Of a stretch of DNA of 64,000 nt, positions 1-8,943 are shown in pieces. This stretch comes from an uncultured Fretibacterium sp. Its GTDB lineage: Bacteria; Synergistota; Synergistia; Synergistales; Aminobacteriaceae. The translations under genes were made by a program, and so were the position numbers. The notes under the pieces are model-generated. The model searched no databases. It saw only the letters and a program-made list of their open reading frames with translations, and was not told the origin of the DNA. The first letter of the stretch is position 1, and the number at the start of each line of letters is the position of its first letter. The stretch covers positions 62,001 to 126,000 of the forward strand of contig CAMHMH010000005.1 of the NCBI GenBank assembly GCA_946186205.1, given 5' to 3'.

Positions 1-1885
1 TTACTACCCTGCCCATGATAGGCATATTCCGCAGGTTGTTGATGAGATCTCTTCTGCGCTGATACTCCTGATTGAGTCCCTGCGCTGCCCCTGATGAGCT
101 GGCTGTCCGTGATGTATTCTGAGAGGACTCAAGAAGGTCGCGTTCCATTCTGTCAGCCATTTCGTTTAATGATCTGCGCTGTTCCACTGCAACGCTGAGT
201 CTCGTAAATATTGCTCCCCTGAGAAATGCTCTCGGCGTGAATCCTCCGGCGCGTTCTATGAGGTCTGAAAGTTTTTCGCCGACAAACATCGAGTAATTTC
301 CGGGCCGTTTGACTTCTCCGGTTATATTAACCCGTATTTGCCTCTTCCAGTCCGGGATTATCATTACTGTAATCTGATCCATATTCTCAAGCACAATGTC
401 ATGCGTTGGGTCTCCCTGCATTGCCTGTGATATGTTCACTGTGAAACGCTCATTTACAGGGCCGTTAAGTGAAGGAGTAACGCGGGTAATCTCTGCAATG
501 TCAGAAGCTGTAGCTGTGAGTCCTCCTGCACGGTTTATGATGTCAGACAGCCTCGTTTTTCCCGGAGTGATAGCGAAACTTCCGGGCCTTATAAGCGGAC
601 CTGTTATGACGACAGTAGAAGCAAGGTTGTAGACAGGGTAGAGCCTTATTATGTCGCCGTCGTGAAGCTCGTTGTTCTCAATTTCTGAAAGTGTTCCTTC
701 AAATGCGCTCGCGTAAGTGCTGTTGTATATCCTGTAATACTGAACGCGCCCCGTGAATGTCCTGGCGTTGAGTCCCCCTGCAATGTAAAGAAGATCCTGA
801 ACTCTTGTCGCGCCGTTAAGCTCATAGATACCCGGCATGTGAACTTCACCAGCGAGTCCAACGAGAGGCCCTACAGGAGGGATAAATATTACGTCCCCGG
901 CCTGAAGCCTTACGTCCTGAGTCTTGTCGCCCTGCATTAACATTGCGTACATGTCGAAAACTGCTACTGTATTTCCTCCGCGCTTAAGCTCAATATTTCT
1001 CAGTGTTCCGTTCAGTGAAGGCCCGCCCGATGCTATAAGAGCGTTGACGAGAGTCGAGAATGAAGAAATTGTATATGCTCCGGGACGCACAGCATTTCCC
1101 GTTACGTATACCATGATTGAGCTTAGCTGACCCATTGAGAGATTCATCTGGAAGCCCGTATAGTATTGGCTGAGCCGTGCGCTGATTATCCTTTCGGCCT
1201 CCGTGAGAGTATATCCTGCAAGCCGCACCATTCCGATGTGAGGGATCGAGGCCATTCCGTCGCGGTTGACACTGAATCTGAAGTTGCCTTCCTCAGGGAT
1301 TCCCCAGACCGTAAGAGTCATCTCATCTCCGACTCCGATTCTGTAGCCCTGTGTTACTGGTGCTGTGTTCATAGGAGCATATGTTGAAGGCGGCCTCCTG
1401 AAGAATGACATTCCGTAGCGCGGAAGCCTCCTGAACAAAACGCTCATAGAACTGCCCTCATTAGCTGATGAAAGTATCGCGTCAAAGTATTCGTTTACTT
1501 CTTCTTCTGTAAGCTGTGCTGTTTCCTCCTGCTGTGTGCCGGGGGCGTTGGCATTGGCATTCGCGGCATCTGAGTCATTCTGTTGCTGCTGTGAATTGCC
1601 CTGCGTGAGGTCTATATTCTCAGTGCGGTTTGAAGGCTGAGTCGAATCGAGTCCAGACAAATCCATTCCCCTCGCCGGGACATTCGGCACTGTAGGCGAT
1701 GACGGCAAAGAAGGATTTGCACCCGTGCCCAAAGAAGGAGTCGTACCCGTTCCCGGTCCTGAAGGCATTGTGAGCGGTGAAGGTGCTGCGAGTACTGCCG
1801 GGCCTCCTGCGTCAACTGCAAAAGAACACGGCGCAAAGGCAAATACTATTAATCCTGCCAGCAAAAATTTTACTGATTTCAACAT
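1..1885 (-). CDS. Polysaccharide export protein with SLBB domains (Wza-like), C-terminus outside window
   Basis: Predicted periplasmic or outer-membrane export protein for a surface polysaccharide. About 628 residues are visible and the frame runs off the window at base 1. The ATG at 1885 follows a GAGGTGAT ribosome site. A signal peptide (hydrophobic run about residues 5-22, ending in CSFA) is followed by a low-complexity Pro/Ser/Gln/Asn linker to about residue 125, then a poly-export domain starting at YRIGVGDEMTLTVWG. Four SLBB-type units follow, recognisable by VYVTGNAVRPGAY, LAGEVHMPGIYEL, VVTGPLIRPGSFAI and NITGEVKRPGNYSM. Four SLBB units is more than the two of classical Wza and closer to long SLBB proteins of deep-branching diderms. 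The next gene upstream is a YjbH-like protein, a frequent partner in exopolysaccharide loci. The family call is secure; the exported polymer is unknown. Confidence 0.85.
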   Translation of the reverse strand, partial: MLKSVKFLLAGLIVFAFAPCSFAVDAGGPAVLAAPSPLTMPSGPGTGTTPSLGTGANPSLPSSPTVPNVPARGMDLSGLDSTQPSNRTENIDLTQGNSQQQQNDSDAANANANAPGTQQEETAQLTEEEVNEYFDAILSSANEGSSMSVLFRRLPRYGMSFFRRPPSTYAPMNTAPVTQGYRIGVGDEMTLTVWGIPEEGNFRFSVNRDGMASIPHIGMVRLAGYTLTEAERIISARLSQYYTGFQMNLSMGQLSSIMVYVTGNAVRPGAYTISSFSTLVNALIASGGPSLNGTLRNIELKRGGNTVAVFDMYAMLMQGDKTQDVRLQAGDVIFIPPVGPLVGLAGEVHMPGIYELNGATRVQDLLYIAGGLNARTFTGRVQYYRIYNSTYASAFEGTLSEIENNELHDGDIIRLYPVYNLASTVVITGPLIRPGSFAITPGKTRLSDIINRAGGLTATASDIAEITRVTPSLNGPVNERFTVNISQAMQGDPTHDIVLENMDQITVMIIPDWKRQIRVNITGEVKRPGNYSMFVGEKLSDLIERAGGFTPRAFLRGAIFTRLSVAVEQRRSLNEMADRMERDLLESSQNTSRTASSSGAAQGLNQEYQRRRDLINNLRNMPIMGRVV

Positions 1886-1922
1886 TATCACCTCAAAAAA
1901 TTTTTTATGAATCGTTTTATGC

Positions 1923-4073
1923 CTAATGGAAAATATATTCTAGTATGCTGCTTACCTCTTTATCACCTTCCGTGTCTTTGTCATCGTATGTGCAGTATTC
2001 CTGAAGCATTATCGCAACATTCTTCCTCAGTGAAACGGGGCGGAGCTGGCTTATGAATCTTTCAGGCGTTCTCACTGCTCCTCCTTCGCGCCCTGAATGT
2101 GGCATCCACGTCGACAGGAAATTTGTATCCTGCTCCCAGATATGCGCGCTTGAGTTACCGAACCATGTCCCTAACCATTTGTCAGCAGGTATCTCCATAT
2201 GCACGCCCGCTTTTGTGAAGTCCTTGTTGGGAGCGTTAATATCTGTCTTGATGTACCAGAAGCCTATAGCTGTATCGTCCCAGTGTCTTGTAACTGAGAA
2301 CTTCCAGCCCTTGTCATCGTCAGCAAAACGGCCGTAATCAGCTTCAAGGTCAACATTCAAGTCAGAAATGTGAAATCCTGCCTGAACCCATGCGCCATGA
2401 TGCCACGGAGAAGCGTCCTCATCATCAAACGCCCTGCCGTAATTGTAGGTGAGCTTCCCTCTTGTGAGTCCCGCGAACGTCCAGGGATCTCTGTCATGAA
2501 GTGCCGCATATCTCGCGCCTATCCACCAGAGTCCCGACTCGCCGTAATATCTCGCCCACAAGTTTGCGCCGAGCCATTCTTCATTGAGGTAGCCTCCTTC
2601 GCCGAAGAACCAGGCACGCCCGCTGCTGCCTAAGTGATTTGCGTATGTCATGGCCGCGTCCTGCACACGTATCTTGTTGTTCAAGTCAGGCTCCCACCAC
2701 AAGCCCGTGTGCGGTGACGTGTCTACCTCGTTGTTGATTGGGAATCGTATAGTTGCCTGCGCGCCCCATCCGTTTGTGTAGCGTCCTTTGTACACAGCGT
2801 CAATATTAAGCCTGTCCATGTATGCTTTGCCGACTGTCTGGTCTATTCGCGGGTCATAAGCTAACATTGCTTTGAACTCATGCTCGGCTTTCGAGGCAAG
2901 AACGTGCGAGTCAGGGCCTTCAATGTCCGAGCTTGCCCAAGAAAATACCGCGCTGCTCATTGAGTCGTCTTCCCTAAGTGAACGCGCTCTTATGTCAAAA
3001 AGAAGTGTGCCGGGAAATTCTGCCTTCACGATTGGGACTCCCGCGTTCTTTGCGATGAGAACAAGCGAGTCTGTTTCAGGCATTACGGATGAAAGAATGA
3101 TAAGAAGTCGAGTCATTGCCTCAGCGTGTGAAGCGTAGCCGTAATTTTCGTAGGACAGCAATAACCTTCTGCCGCTTTCGTCTGAGTCCTCAACCTTCAT
3201 TTCAACATCGCGGACTCTCACGTACTTTTCGATTCCTGACTTTATGCGCAAAAGAAGGTCTTGTGACTCTGCGTCGTCCCAGTTCGGACACCTGAAGCCG
3301 CCGGGAGCGTTGAATTTCTTGTGGCCGTCTCCTAACAAAGGGCCGCTGAGATGAATCTTCTGTGAGATCGTGAATGCCCAGTTGTCTCCACGCTGATAGC
3401 TCACTGAACCCTGCATTCCCCACGGAGCTTTGAGAACTATTCCGGCGTTGTATTTCTGGGACGGCAGTTTTTCCATCACGCTGTAAGAGTTTGCTTTGTC
3501 GTGCGCGTAATCAAGAGGAGAATATTCAGCCTTCACCGTAAGCCAGTCAGCAACATCGTATTCTATTCCCCCGTAAAACCCGTTGAGCCTGTCCGAGCCA
3601 TAGCCGAGAGTCGCCGCGAAGTTTCCGACTCTCCATGTCGCAACGCCGTAATACGCTTTCATTAACTCCGTGCCCATCATATCGACAACTCCGACTGCTA
3701 TAGATGGTATTATCCAGTTCTGCGGGTTCTTTGAGTGCCACAGCATAAACTTCAGGTCTATAGCCTTGTCCATATATCTGCGGCCTTCAGCGTCAGGGGC
3801 GACATGACCAAATTCATTTACTGAGATAGTGTCAAAAGTCGTGAACCTCGCGTTGATTTCAAGCCAGGGAAGCCACGCAAGGTCTAAGAAGTAATACTGA
3901 TAAGGCGAGTTGTAAGTGAAACCGAATCTCCCGGCTCCGTCTTCGGGCATTTCAGCGGCAGGATATTCCCATAAACCAGTAAGCCCCGTATTTCCTCCCG
4001 TCGATGCAAAAGCAAACGATGAAAAAATTAATGTCAGGATTATAACGGGACAACATAAAATTACCCTCCGCAA
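1923..4073 (-). CDS. YjbH-like outer-membrane exopolysaccharide protein
   Basis: 716 residues. A signal peptide (ILTLIFSSFAFA, cleavage near residue 23) is followed directly by a segment with the YjbH-family look (STGGNTGLTGLWEYPAAE, then alternating amphipathic strands rich in Trp, Tyr and Gly), as expected for a beta-barrel lipoprotein-like exopolysaccharide factor. The length matches the family (about 700). It lies 37 bp upstream of the SLBB export gene on the same strand, so the two probably form an export operon. The start is unclear: the in-frame TTG at 4073 has GAGGAG about 10 bases upstream, whereas the best Shine-Dalgarno/ATG pair nearby (GGAGGG then ATG) is out of frame. No other ATG precedes the signal peptide in frame. 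Confidence 0.8.
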   Translation of the reverse strand: MRRVILCCPVIILTLIFSSFAFASTGGNTGLTGLWEYPAAEMPEDGAGRFGFTYNSPYQYYFLDLAWLPWLEINARFTTFDTISVNEFGHVAPDAEGRRYMDKAIDLKFMLWHSKNPQNWIIPSIAVGVVDMMGTELMKAYYGVATWRVGNFAATLGYGSDRLNGFYGGIEYDVADWLTVKAEYSPLDYAHDKANSYSVMEKLPSQKYNAGIVLKAPWGMQGSVSYQRGDNWAFTISQKIHLSGPLLGDGHKKFNAPGGFRCPNWDDAESQDLLLRIKSGIEKYVRVRDVEMKVEDSDESGRRLLLSYENYGYASHAEAMTRLLIILSSVMPETDSLVLIAKNAGVPIVKAEFPGTLLFDIRARSLREDDSMSSAVFSWASSDIEGPDSHVLASKAEHEFKAMLAYDPRIDQTVGKAYMDRLNIDAVYKGRYTNGWGAQATIRFPINNEVDTSPHTGLWWEPDLNNKIRVQDAAMTYANHLGSSGRAWFFGEGGYLNEEWLGANLWARYYGESGLWWIGARYAALHDRDPWTFAGLTRGKLTYNYGRAFDDEDASPWHHGAWVQAGFHISDLNVDLEADYGRFADDDKGWKFSVTRHWDDTAIGFWYIKTDINAPNKDFTKAGVHMEIPADKWLGTWFGNSSAHIWEQDTNFLSTWMPHSGREGGAVRTPERFISQLRPVSLRKNVAIMLQEYCTYDDKDTEGDKEVSSILEYIFH

Positions 4074-4137
4074 AATAAATCGCTCCTCATGGAAATTTTT
4101 GCTTATTTTACACTAAATCGCTTAGAATCACGCAACC

Positions 4138-4166
4138 TTGACTGAGTTTTAACGCGCAATTAAAAT
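4138..4166 (+). promoter_or_regulatory. Sigma70-type promoter for purB-miaB
   Basis: TTGACT (4138-4143) and TAAAAT (4161-4166) are separated by exactly 17 bases, and the -10 box lies about 40 bases before the purB ATG. This is the clearest consensus promoter in the window. The divergent YjbH gene starts only about 65 bases upstream of the -35 box. Confidence 0.75.
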
Positions 4167-4206
4167 CTTGTCATCCTAAAAATTTACAGCACTGGAGAAA
4201 ATTAAC

Positions 4207-5502
4207 ATGATTGAAAGATATTCTGAGCGTGATATTTCATCCTTGTGGGACGAATATAACAGGCTCAAAGTTATGCTTGATGTTGAGCTCGCTGTGTGTC
4301 AGGCATGGTGCGAGCAGGGAAGAATCCCGGAGGAAGCATTAGAGGACATAGTGGCGCATGCAAGTTTCACCGTTGAACGTGTGCAGGAGATCGAGAAGAA
4401 GACTCAGCATGATGTTGTTGCGTTCGTCAGCGCGGTAGCTGAAAACGTCGGGGAGAATGGAAGGTATTTGCATCTCGGCATGACCTCAAGCGATATTCTC
4501 GACACTGCAAGCTCGATAATGCTGCGCGACTCTCTCGACATAATCATTAAGGCACTCGGTGAACTTGATGATGTTGTTGCCGGCCTTGCGAAAAAGTACA
4601 AGCATCTTCCCACAATCGGAAGGACTCACGGCATTCACGCAGAACCTACATCATTAGGACTCAAGTTCCTTAACTGGCACTCGGAAATCTTGCGCGACAT
4701 TGGGAGGCTCGAATATTCACGAAAGGACGTATCAGCCGGGAAAATTTCCGGGGCTGTCGGAACATACGCGATGTGCAATCCCAAACTTGAAGCGCGTGTG
4801 TGTGAGCTTCTCGGACTCGAACCCGCTAAAGTCTCAAACCAGATTTTGCAGAGAGACCGACACGCAGGAGTCCTCAATGCCCTTGCGGTGATGGGCAGCA
4901 CGCTCGAACGAATCGCGCTTGAGATCCGCAACCTTCAGCGAACGGAAGTACGTGAAGCCTTTGAGCCTTTCGGAGCAGGTCAGAAGGGATCATCGGCCAT
5001 GCCTCACAAGCGAAACCCCGTTAAGTGTGAAAGGATCTGCGGAATGTCGCGGCTTCTGAGGGGCTATGCTTTGACGGGCATGGAGAATATTGCGCTTTGG
5101 CATGAGCGGGACATATCACACTCAAGCACAGAGCGGGTAATATGGCCTGACGCTTTCAACATTGCCGCGTTCATGGTAAGGAGCATGACGAGAATCTTGC
5201 GCGGTCTTGTTGTCGACGAGTCGAGAGTCAGACACAACATCAACCAGACGAACGGACTCGTATACTCTCAGAGAGTCTTGACGTTCCTTCTTGACGAGCT
5301 GAAATTGTCGCGTGAAGACGCATACGCTATTGTTCAGGAGAACGCAATGAAGACAGCTTCAAGCGGAGTCGCGTTCCTTGACCTGTTATTGAGTGATGAG
5401 CGTATGAAGGCTGTTGACCCTGAAAGACTGAAGGCACTCTTTGAGAATGATTTTTACCTGCGCTATGTTGATGAGATTTTCGCGCGCTTCTTTGAGGAGT
5501 AA
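4207..5502 (+). CDS. purB: Adenylosuccinate lyase
   Basis: Catalyses two fumarate-releasing steps: SAICAR to AICAR in purine synthesis and adenylosuccinate to AMP. At 431 residues it has the normal length of the bacterial short form. The fumarase/aspartase superfamily signature is present as GSSAMPHKRNPVK (about residues 261-273); the substrate-contact segments TSSDILDT (about residues 93-100) and GRTHGIHAEPTS (about residues 139-150) are intact. The ATG at 4207 follows GGAG. The stop codon overlaps the miaB start by one base (TAATG), so purB and miaB should be translationally coupled and transcribed from the promoter at 4138-4166. Confidence 0.96.
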   Translation: MIERYSERDISSLWDEYNRLKVMLDVELAVCQAWCEQGRIPEEALEDIVAHASFTVERVQEIEKKTQHDVVAFVSAVAENVGENGRYLHLGMTSSDILDTASSIMLRDSLDIIIKALGELDDVVAGLAKKYKHLPTIGRTHGIHAEPTSLGLKFLNWHSEILRDIGRLEYSRKDVSAGKISGAVGTYAMCNPKLEARVCELLGLEPAKVSNQILQRDRHAGVLNALAVMGSTLERIALEIRNLQRTEVREAFEPFGAGQKGSSAMPHKRNPVKCERICGMSRLLRGYALTGMENIALWHERDISHSSTERVIWPDAFNIAAFMVRSMTRILRGLVVDESRVRHNINQTNGLVYSQRVLTFLLDELKLSREDAYAIVQENAMKTASSGVAFLDLLLSDERMKAVDPERLKALFENDFYLRYVDEIFARFFEE

Positions 5503-6830
5503 TGAGCAATAAAAATTTCTGCGTAAAAGTTTACGGCTGCCAGATGAACGTTTACGACGCTGACAGGGTACGGACTGTTCTTTGTTCACGCGGATGGAAT
5601 GAAGTGCCAGAGTCAGAAGCCGACGTGATAATGATTACGGGGTGCAGCGTACGCGCAAAGGCAGAGCAAAAAGTTTGGAGCGAATTGGGACTCTACGACT
5701 CATCGTGGAAGAAGACTCAGCGTCCCTTAGTCGCATTGACGGGATGCATAGCGCAGAGGATTGGACTAAACGCGCTGAATCGGTTTCCTTATGTGAGACT
5801 CGTTGCTGGCCCCCGGCATATTGGGTTTCTTCCTGACGCAATAGAGCAGATTTTTACGCACCCTAAATCACGCATTAACCTTCTTGATGATGACCCAAGA
5901 GAATTTTACGGACTCAATTTTGACCCGGGCAATATCACCATAAAGCGCGAGAACAAATACAAAGCCTACGTTACTATTGCGCACGGCTGTGATAATTTCT
6001 GCACGTACTGTATTGTGCCTTATGTGCGCGGGCGTTTCGTCTCAAGGAAGCCTGAAGATGTCATTGACGAGTGCAGGATGTTAATTGCTGACGGCGTGAA
6101 GGAAATTACGTTACTGGGGCAGAACGTAAACAGCTACGGGAAGGACATCGGACTCAATTTCGCCGGGCTTCTTGAGAGAGTCGCGGGTCTTGAAGGGATT
6201 CGGCGGGTGAGATTCGTTACTTCATTGCCGCAGGATTTCACAGAAGACATTGCGAACGTCATGGCCGGGAATGAAACTATTTGCCCGTCGCTGAATCTCC
6301 CTGTTCAGTCTGGAAGCACGAGAATATTGCGACTCATGAACCGCAAGTATACACGCGATGAGTATATCAACAAAGTGAGAATGATACGCGGGAAAATTCC
6401 GGGATTGGGCCTCACAACAGATCTTATTGTAGGATTTCCCGGTGAGACTGAAGAAGATTTTGACGAGTCTATGAGCCTGCTTCGTGAGGTAAGATTTGAC
6501 CTTGTACACAGCGCGGCATATTCGGAGCGTGACGGGACTCCTGCCGCAAAAATGGAAGGCGCATTACCCGTTGAAGTGAGATTAGAGAGGCTCAACAGGT
6601 TTAACGCTCTTCAGGACTCAATAACGCTTGAGATTAACGAGGCACTGACGGGACAAACGTTCGAGGTTTTAGCGGATGACTTTGCGCCCAAAGGTGAAGG
6701 ACTCTTGCAGGGCAGGACTCCTTCAGACAAGGTAGTAATCTTTGAGGGCGACGAGTCTATTCTCGGTCAGTTCGTGAAGGTGAGAATCAAATCTGCTGAG
6801 GCATGGTGCCTTCACGGTGAATTAGTCTGA
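5502..6830 (+). CDS. miaB: tRNA-2-methylthio-N6-dimethylallyladenosine synthase
   Basis: Radical-SAM methylthiotransferase acting on i6A37 of tRNAs that read UNN codons. 442 residues in the standard order: an N-terminal UPF0004 domain starting CVKVYGCQMNVYDADRV with its three cysteines (GCQMN, GCSV, GCIAQ), a radical-SAM domain with the CxxxCxxC cluster motif in CDNFCTYCIVPYVRGR, and a C-terminal TRAM domain (about residues 375-440). The MNVYDAD motif favours MiaB over MtaB or RimO. It overlaps purB by one base, and its 3' end overlaps the convergent cobQ-like gene by 44 bases. Confidence 0.95.
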   Translation: MSNKNFCVKVYGCQMNVYDADRVRTVLCSRGWNEVPESEADVIMITGCSVRAKAEQKVWSELGLYDSSWKKTQRPLVALTGCIAQRIGLNALNRFPYVRLVAGPRHIGFLPDAIEQIFTHPKSRINLLDDDPREFYGLNFDPGNITIKRENKYKAYVTIAHGCDNFCTYCIVPYVRGRFVSRKPEDVIDECRMLIADGVKEITLLGQNVNSYGKDIGLNFAGLLERVAGLEGIRRVRFVTSLPQDFTEDIANVMAGNETICPSLNLPVQSGSTRILRLMNRKYTRDEYINKVRMIRGKIPGLGLTTDLIVGFPGETEEDFDESMSLLREVRFDLVHSAAYSERDGTPAAKMEGALPVEVRLERLNRFNALQDSITLEINEALTGQTFEVLADDFAPKGEGLLQGRTPSDKVVIFEGDESILGQFVKVRIKSAEAWCLHGELV

Positions 6831-7656
6831 GAACGTAATCAATATCGAGAGAGTCCGACAAAACCCGGGCAATCTCATCAAAAGAGTCATCAATCGCGGC
6901 GGGTGTGAAAATTTCATGCTCGCTGCTTTTTTCTGCTCCCCTTCGTATCAAGCTGTCCTCTTCAGGAATCTTGACTCCCTTCACGAAAGGAACGACTCCC
7001 AGCACCTTAACGCCCGTGTAATTCTCCGTCCATTTCACAGCGTCAGTGAACAACCCAATGTCGCCACGGAACATGTTGAAGATTATCCCCTTCACGCGCT
7101 CTCTATCATCTCCCAGCAACGCAAGAGTCCCGGCGACAGCGGCGAGAGATCCGCCCCGGTCAACATCAGCGACAAGAAGCACAGGCACATTTGCTTCACG
7201 GGCTATTCTCATGTTGACGATCTCAGAGTGATTGAGATTCACTTCTGCCGGGCTTCCCGCGCCTTCAATGATTACTGCCTCGAAATTTTTTGCGATATGA
7301 GCTAGAGCCTCACGCACTGCATTAATTCCGGCGGTCTGCGTAAACTCCCGGTAATTGGGATTCGAGTCCGCGTAAATTTTTCCGTTGAGAATGATTTGCG
7401 ATGAGTGATCACTTTGCGGCTTAAGGAGTATGGGATTCATGAATGCTTCAGGAATGAGCCGGGCGGCTTGTGCCTGAAGTGCCTGCGCTGATGCGATTTC
7501 GAGTCCGTCATGAGTTAGTGCTGAATTATTGCTCATGTTCTGCGACTTGAACGGGCATATGTGAATCCCTTTGTCCGAAAAGAGCCGGCATAACCCCGCG
7601 ACGATGAAAGTTTTTCCTGCTCCGCTTGATGTCCCCTGTATCATTATTCCGTTCAT
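6787..7656 (-). CDS. Cobyric acid synthase, N-terminal (synthetase) domain only
   Basis: Closely resembles the ATP-binding amidotransferase half of CobQ/CbiP: P-loop MIQGTSSGAGKTF, then PFKSQNMSNNSA, the MNPILLKPQSDHSSQ segment, IIEGAGSPAEVNL, VADVDRGGSLA, IFNMFRGD and a VLGVVPF...PEEDSL end. Full-length CobQ has about 480-500 residues with a C-terminal class I glutamine amidotransferase domain. This protein stops at 289 residues soon after the EDS motif, with no glutaminase Cys/His region. The last 44 bases lie within miaB, so no missing half is encoded downstream. It may use ammonia or a separate glutaminase subunit, or be a shortened remnant. The neighbouring CobD-like gene supports a corrinoid role. 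Confidence 0.8.
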   Translation of the reverse strand: MNGIMIQGTSSGAGKTFIVAGLCRLFSDKGIHICPFKSQNMSNNSALTHDGLEIASAQALQAQAARLIPEAFMNPILLKPQSDHSSQIILNGKIYADSNPNYREFTQTAGINAVREALAHIAKNFEAVIIEGAGSPAEVNLNHSEIVNMRIAREANVPVLLVADVDRGGSLAAVAGTLALLGDDRERVKGIIFNMFRGDIGLFTDAVKWTENYTGVKVLGVVPFVKGVKIPEEDSLIRRGAEKSSEHEIFTPAAIDDSFDEIARVLSDSLDIDYVLRLIHREGTMPQQI

Positions 7657-7680
7657 GATTAACGCCTTATGCTGTTTACG

Positions 7681-7875
7681 TCAATTCCTGATGCCCTCAA
7701 CTGGAAAAATATATGCGGAGTCAGCCTCATCAAGATAAAGTTCTGCCGCTTCTTTCATGTTCTGCATAAGCTCATCAATAGATTCTCCCTGACTGTAACA
7801 CCCGGGAAGCTCTGAGCATTCACCCCAGAAGCCTCCCTCTTGAATGTCTTTGTTAATAATTACTGTGTATTTCAT
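7681..7875 (-). CDS. HicB-like antitoxin-family protein (orphan)
   Basis: 64 residues from the ATG at 7875, which has GGGAG eight bases upstream (a GTG nine bases further up is less well placed). MKYTVIINKDIQEGGFWGECSELPGC is the partial RNase-H-like HicB fold, and GECSELPGCYSQGES is the typical HicB core. The C-terminal DNA-binding domain of long HicB proteins is absent. No HicA (a short basic double-stranded-RNA-binding-like protein) is found on either side, so it is an orphan, possibly a regulator or a remnant. It lies between the CobQ-like and CobD-like genes and just downstream of the latter, with which it could be co-transcribed. Confidence 0.7.
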   Translation of the reverse strand: MKYTVIINKDIQEGGFWGECSELPGCYSQGESIDELMQNMKEAAELYLDEADSAYIFPVEGIRN

Positions 7876-7880
7876 GATAA

Positions 7881-8876
7881 TCACTCCCGCGAAAATTCTA
7901 TCATGGCCGCAATGAGTATATTATTCTCTTCCGGTCTTCTCGCCGCGACTCGTATATATGACCCGTGTAACCCGGCAAAATTCCTCGTGTGCCTCACAGC
8001 TATTCCCTTCGTCAGCAAACGCCGCACCATATCAATATCATCATCAACTTTCACCAAGAAATAATGAACGTCAGAGTCCATAACACAAAATCCCGCCTCC
8101 CTGAGTCCGTCAGCAAACAAAGGAGCATTCACGCGGTAAAAATCTCCCGTGCGTCTCAGAAATTCACCGTCAGCAAAAAATCTTAACGCTAATTCCTGCG
8201 CGAAAGCATTAACGCTCCATGACGGCATACGGTCTTTCAGCGCGTCAATAATATCCTCGCCAGCAATCACATAACCGACTCTCGCTCCTGAAAGGTGAAA
8301 TATTTTCGTGAGAGACCGCAATATTATCACGTTCGGAAAATCTGTGAGCCTCTCAGGTTTTGAGCGTGTCAGGAAGTCTATATATGCCTCGTCAATGATG
8401 AAGAGCGTTTGAGGACTGGCCGCGATTGTCCGTGAAAGATCGGGAATGAATCTGCCTGTCGGGTTATTGGGATTGGTGATTATGACGTGTGAGAATCTCC
8501 CGGCCTCATCAAGCGTGAAAATGCCGCGCGCTTTCGTGAATGCCCTCGCGTATTCTGAGTAGCACGGCTGCAATATCGCTGTGTCATCCGGGAAAATTCC
8601 TGCAAGAAGAAAGATTGCCTGATTGATTCCGTTCGTGAAGAGAATTTTTGACGGTGATACGTTCTCGCGCTGTGAAATGATTTCTCGGAGTCTCAAGCAT
8701 TCCGGGTCAGGGTAATTCGAGGCGAGCGACTCAATATCAACATCACAAAAATTTTCCGGCCATGAAAGAATGTTGGTGTTTGTGCTGAAGTCAAGAATAT
8801 TTTCGGGCGGCGTGAGACTGAAAGCGCGGTATAAATTCTGCGGGTTAGCTCCGTGAACAGGCACTGTGATTTTCAT
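7881..8876 (-). CDS. CobD-like PLP enzyme (L-threonine-O-3-phosphate decarboxylase / histidinol-phosphate aminotransferase family)
   Basis: Fold-type I PLP enzyme of 331 residues from the ATG at 8876; a TTG at 8924 would add 16 residues. The N-terminus VHGANPQNLYRAF and the LDFSTNTN segment match CobD rather than HisC, whose N-terminus lacks the HGGN-type motif. PLP features: NPNNPTG, DEAYIDF (Asp and Tyr), and the lysine in RSLTKIFHLSGARVGY. CobD makes the (R)-1-amino-2-propanol phosphate used for the lower-ligand linker of cobalamin, which fits the CobQ-like neighbour. HisC cannot be fully excluded. No convincing ribosome site precedes either start. Confidence 0.75.
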   Translation of the reverse strand: MKITVPVHGANPQNLYRAFSLTPPENILDFSTNTNILSWPENFCDVDIESLASNYPDPECLRLREIISQRENVSPSKILFTNGINQAIFLLAGIFPDDTAILQPCYSEYARAFTKARGIFTLDEAGRFSHVIITNPNNPTGRFIPDLSRTIAASPQTLFIIDEAYIDFLTRSKPERLTDFPNVIILRSLTKIFHLSGARVGYVIAGEDIIDALKDRMPSWSVNAFAQELALRFFADGEFLRRTGDFYRVNAPLFADGLREAGFCVMDSDVHYFLVKVDDDIDMVRRLLTKGIAVRHTRNFAGLHGSYIRVAARRPEENNILIAAMIEFSRE

Positions 8877-8943
8877 GAAGCTATTATAACTTAAAGCCGG
8901 GACTCGCGGATTAATCCCGGCCAAAGCGGTTAATATCTTACTG

